Shown: one piece after another, positions 13,419-14,828 of the stretch
How the letters are laid out: every line of letters starts with the position of its first letter
Position numbering within the stretch: the stretch's first letter is position 1
Source of the DNA: Actinomycetes bacterium
GTDB taxonomy: Bacteria; Actinomycetota; Actinomycetes; Actinomycetales; Microbacteriaceae
DNA length: 14,828 bases
Direction of reading: 5' to 3'
NCBI GenBank assembly: GCA_023451265.1
Contig: JAEYAG010000129.1
Span: 1-14,828 of the forward strand
Position numbers and translations under genes: made by a program
Notes under the pieces: model-generated
The model's input: only the letters and a program-made list of their open reading frames with translations
Databases searched by the model: none
What the model was told of the DNA's origin: nothing

Positions 13419-14489
13419 GTGCGGGCGCTGCGCGGCGATCGGCCCGAGGTCACCCCCGTCTGGTTCATGCGACAGGCGGGGCGGTCGCTGCCGGAGTACC
13501 GCGCGTTGCGGCAGACCGGCACGATGCTCGACGCCTGCCTCGATCCGGCGCTCGCGAGCGAGATCACGCTGCAGCCGGTGCGCCGCCACGGTGTGGACGC
13601 GGCGGTGTTCTTCAGCGACATCATCGTGCCGCTGCACCTCGTCGGCGTGGAGGTGGAGATCGCCGCCGGCCGCGGCCCGGTCTTCGCCCGCCCGGTGCAG
13701 ACGGCCGCCGACATCGCACGGCTCGTGCGCACCGACCCCGCGCTCGTCGAGGAGCGCGGCGAGGCCGTGGCGGATGCCGTGGCGCGCACGACCGCGATGC
13801 TCGCCGAGGAGGGGGAGCGCCGCGGCGAGGCGATCCCGCTCATCGGGTTCGCCGGGGCACCGTTCACCCTCGCCGCCTACCTCGTCGAGGGCGGCCCGTC
13901 GAAGGACCACCTCGCCGTGCGGAGCCTCATCCACTCCGATCCGGCGGCGTGGGCGGACCTCACCGCCTGGCTCGCGGAGGTCACCGGGCGCTTCCTCGCG
14001 CTGCAGGTGCGCGCGGGAGCCAGCGCCGCGCAGCTGTTCGACTCGTGGGCCGGAGCGCTCGCGCCCGCCGACTATCGCCGCGCGGTGCTCCCCGCCTCGG
14101 CCGCCGCCCTCGAGCCGGTGCGCGCGCTGGAGACCTACGTCCCCCTCATCCATTTCGGTGTCGGCACCGGTGAGCTGCTGGCGGACATGGCGTCGCTGCA
14201 GATCGACGCCCTCGGGGTGGACTACCGGGTGCCGCTGGATGCCGCGGCCTCGCGCATCGGGCGCGACCTGACGCTGCAGGGCAACCTCGACCCCGCCCTG
14301 CTGTTCGCGCCCGCCGAGGCGCGGGAGTCCGCCACGCACGCGGTGCTCGAGGCGGGGACGGCGGCGCGCGCGCACGTGTTCAACCTCGGCCACGGCGTGC
14401 CGAAAGACACCGATCCCGCCGTGCTGACCGCGCTCGTGCAGACGGTGCACGACTGGCGCCCGGCGCCCGGCCGCGGGGATGCCGCGTGA
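13419..14489 (+). CDS. hemE: Uroporphyrinogen decarboxylase
   Basis: Cytoplasmic enzyme converting uroporphyrinogen III to coproporphyrinogen III. Motifs: PVWFMRQAGRSLPEYR near the N-terminus (substrate-binding arginines), VFFSDIIVPLHLVG with the catalytic aspartate, GFAGAPFTLAAYLVEGG, QLFDSWAG, GNLDPALLFAP and VFNLGHGVPKDTDP with the conserved histidine. The start is uncertain. GTG 13419 is the first ATG/GTG/TTG in the frame, giving 356 aa, but it has no Shine-Dalgarno. In-frame sequence upstream keeps G/C third positions and reads SHPLVAHGTANSRLV, like other actinobacterial HemE N-termini. An ATC at 13359, six bases after GGAG, is the likelier start (376 aa). The next gene overlaps its stop by four bases; hemA is divergent. 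Confidence 0.96.
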   Translation: MRALRGDRPEVTPVWFMRQAGRSLPEYRALRQTGTMLDACLDPALASEITLQPVRRHGVDAAVFFSDIIVPLHLVGVEVEIAAGRGPVFARPVQTAADIARLVRTDPALVEERGEAVADAVARTTAMLAEEGERRGEAIPLIGFAGAPFTLAAYLVEGGPSKDHLAVRSLIHSDPAAWADLTAWLAEVTGRFLALQVRAGASAAQLFDSWAGALAPADYRRAVLPASAAALEPVRALETYVPLIHFGVGTGELLADMASLQIDALGVDYRVPLDAAASRIGRDLTLQGNLDPALLFAPAEARESATHAVLEAGTAARAHVFNLGHGVPKDTDPAVLTALVQTVHDWRPAPGRGDAA

Positions 14490-14828
14490 CTCACGAGACC
14501 GACGTCGTCGTCATCGGCGGCGGCATCGCGGGGCTCGTCGTCGCGCATGACGTCGCACGCGCGGGTCGGTCCGTCGTGCTCTGCGAGGCCTCCGGCGCGC
14601 TCGGCGGACTGCTGCGGCACGGCACGGTCGGCGGCGTGGAGATCGATCTCGGCGCGGAGTCGTTCGCGACGCGCACCGACGCGGTCGCGCGGCTGGTCGC
14701 CGAGGCGGGTCTCGACCTGGAGCTCGTGAGCCCGGAGCCCGCCGGCGCGTGGCTCGCCGTGGCGAGCGATGACGGGCCGGTGCGCGCGCGTCTGCCGCGG
14801 CGGACGGTCCTCGGCATCCCCGCCGATC
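14486..14828 (+). CDS. hemY: Porphyrinogen oxidase, HemY type (partial, C-terminus off the window)
   Basis: FAD-dependent oxidase of the HemY/PPOX family; in actinobacteria it usually acts as coproporphyrinogen III oxidase (CgoX) in the coproporphyrin branch. Only the first 114 residues of an enzyme usually near 450-500 are present. They carry the dinucleotide-binding fold VVVIGGGIAGLVVAHDVARA (GxGxxG at 11-16), the following acidic residue in VVLCEASGALGGLL, and IDLGAESFATRTDAVARLVAEAGL, the family signature after the FAD site. GTG at 14486 overlaps the hemE stop as GTGA, so the two genes are probably translationally coupled. Its frame stays open to the window end. Name and pathway follow from order and family; the substrate specificity cannot be read from the fragment. 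Confidence 0.9.
   Translation, partial: MTHETDVVVIGGGIAGLVVAHDVARAGRSVVLCEASGALGGLLRHGTVGGVEIDLGAESFATRTDAVARLVAEAGLDLELVSPEPAGAWLAVASDDGPVRARLPRRTVLGIPAD

Noticed and set aside
13296..14450. Upstream extension of the hemA frame on the minus strand through hemE
   Set aside because: It is antisense to hemE. The GTG at 13295 gives the family N-terminus and follows a -10 box, so the extension is not coding.

Overview
The window is high-GC DNA (roughly 70% by eye, with G/C at nearly every third codon position). It most likely comes from an actinobacterium of the Microbacteriaceae, Microbacterium-like. This rests on the style of the MetRS, HemA and HemE proteins, the divergent hemA / hemE-hemY layout, and several apparently leaderless genes (a -10 box followed 6-7 nt later by GTG). 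Genus placement is inference. No tRNA, rRNA, CRISPR array, insertion sequence or phage gene was seen.

Left part (1-6721): a galactoside-use locus on the minus strand. It reads GH42 beta-galactosidase (5535-3502), lipoprotein sugar-binding protein (3467-2226), MalF-type permease with a large extracytoplasmic loop (2152-533) and MalG-type permease (533 leftwards, cut by the window edge). A LacI-family regulator is divergent at 5708-6721. Between regulator and enzyme lie two copies of the same perfect palindrome CTGTGACCGGTCACAG, one just downstream of a TATGAT -10 box. Together these read as a regulated import-and-hydrolysis system like the Bacillus gan cluster: the ABC transporter brings in a beta-galactoside, the GH42 enzyme cleaves it in the cytoplasm, and the LacI protein represses until an inducer sugar is present. 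A strong 15-bp hairpin sits between the binding-protein and permease genes.

Middle part (6722-10986): housekeeping genes. metG (methionyl-tRNA synthetase) and a TatD-family metal-dependent hydrolase lie on the plus strand. An MFS exporter-like gene on the minus strand overlaps the end of tatD tail to tail by 11 bp. The 220-bp gap at 10767-10986 holds three GAGCGGGCCCG repeats, a small hairpin and a 58-nt almost pure purine tract.

Right part (10987-14828): heme biosynthesis. hemA (glutamyl-tRNA reductase) runs left and overlaps by 4 bp a second LacI-family regulator. hemE (uroporphyrinogen decarboxylase) and the start of hemY (porphyrinogen oxidase) run right and overlap each other by 4 bp. 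The hemA and hemE promoters appear to share the same few bases.

I did not find a clearly new multi-gene system. The observations most worth checking are the LacI regulator coupled to hemA, a strongly over-represented GGATGCC motif that twice forms an identical 22-bp palindrome inside genes, the structured 10845-10986 gap, and the unusual hemE start.
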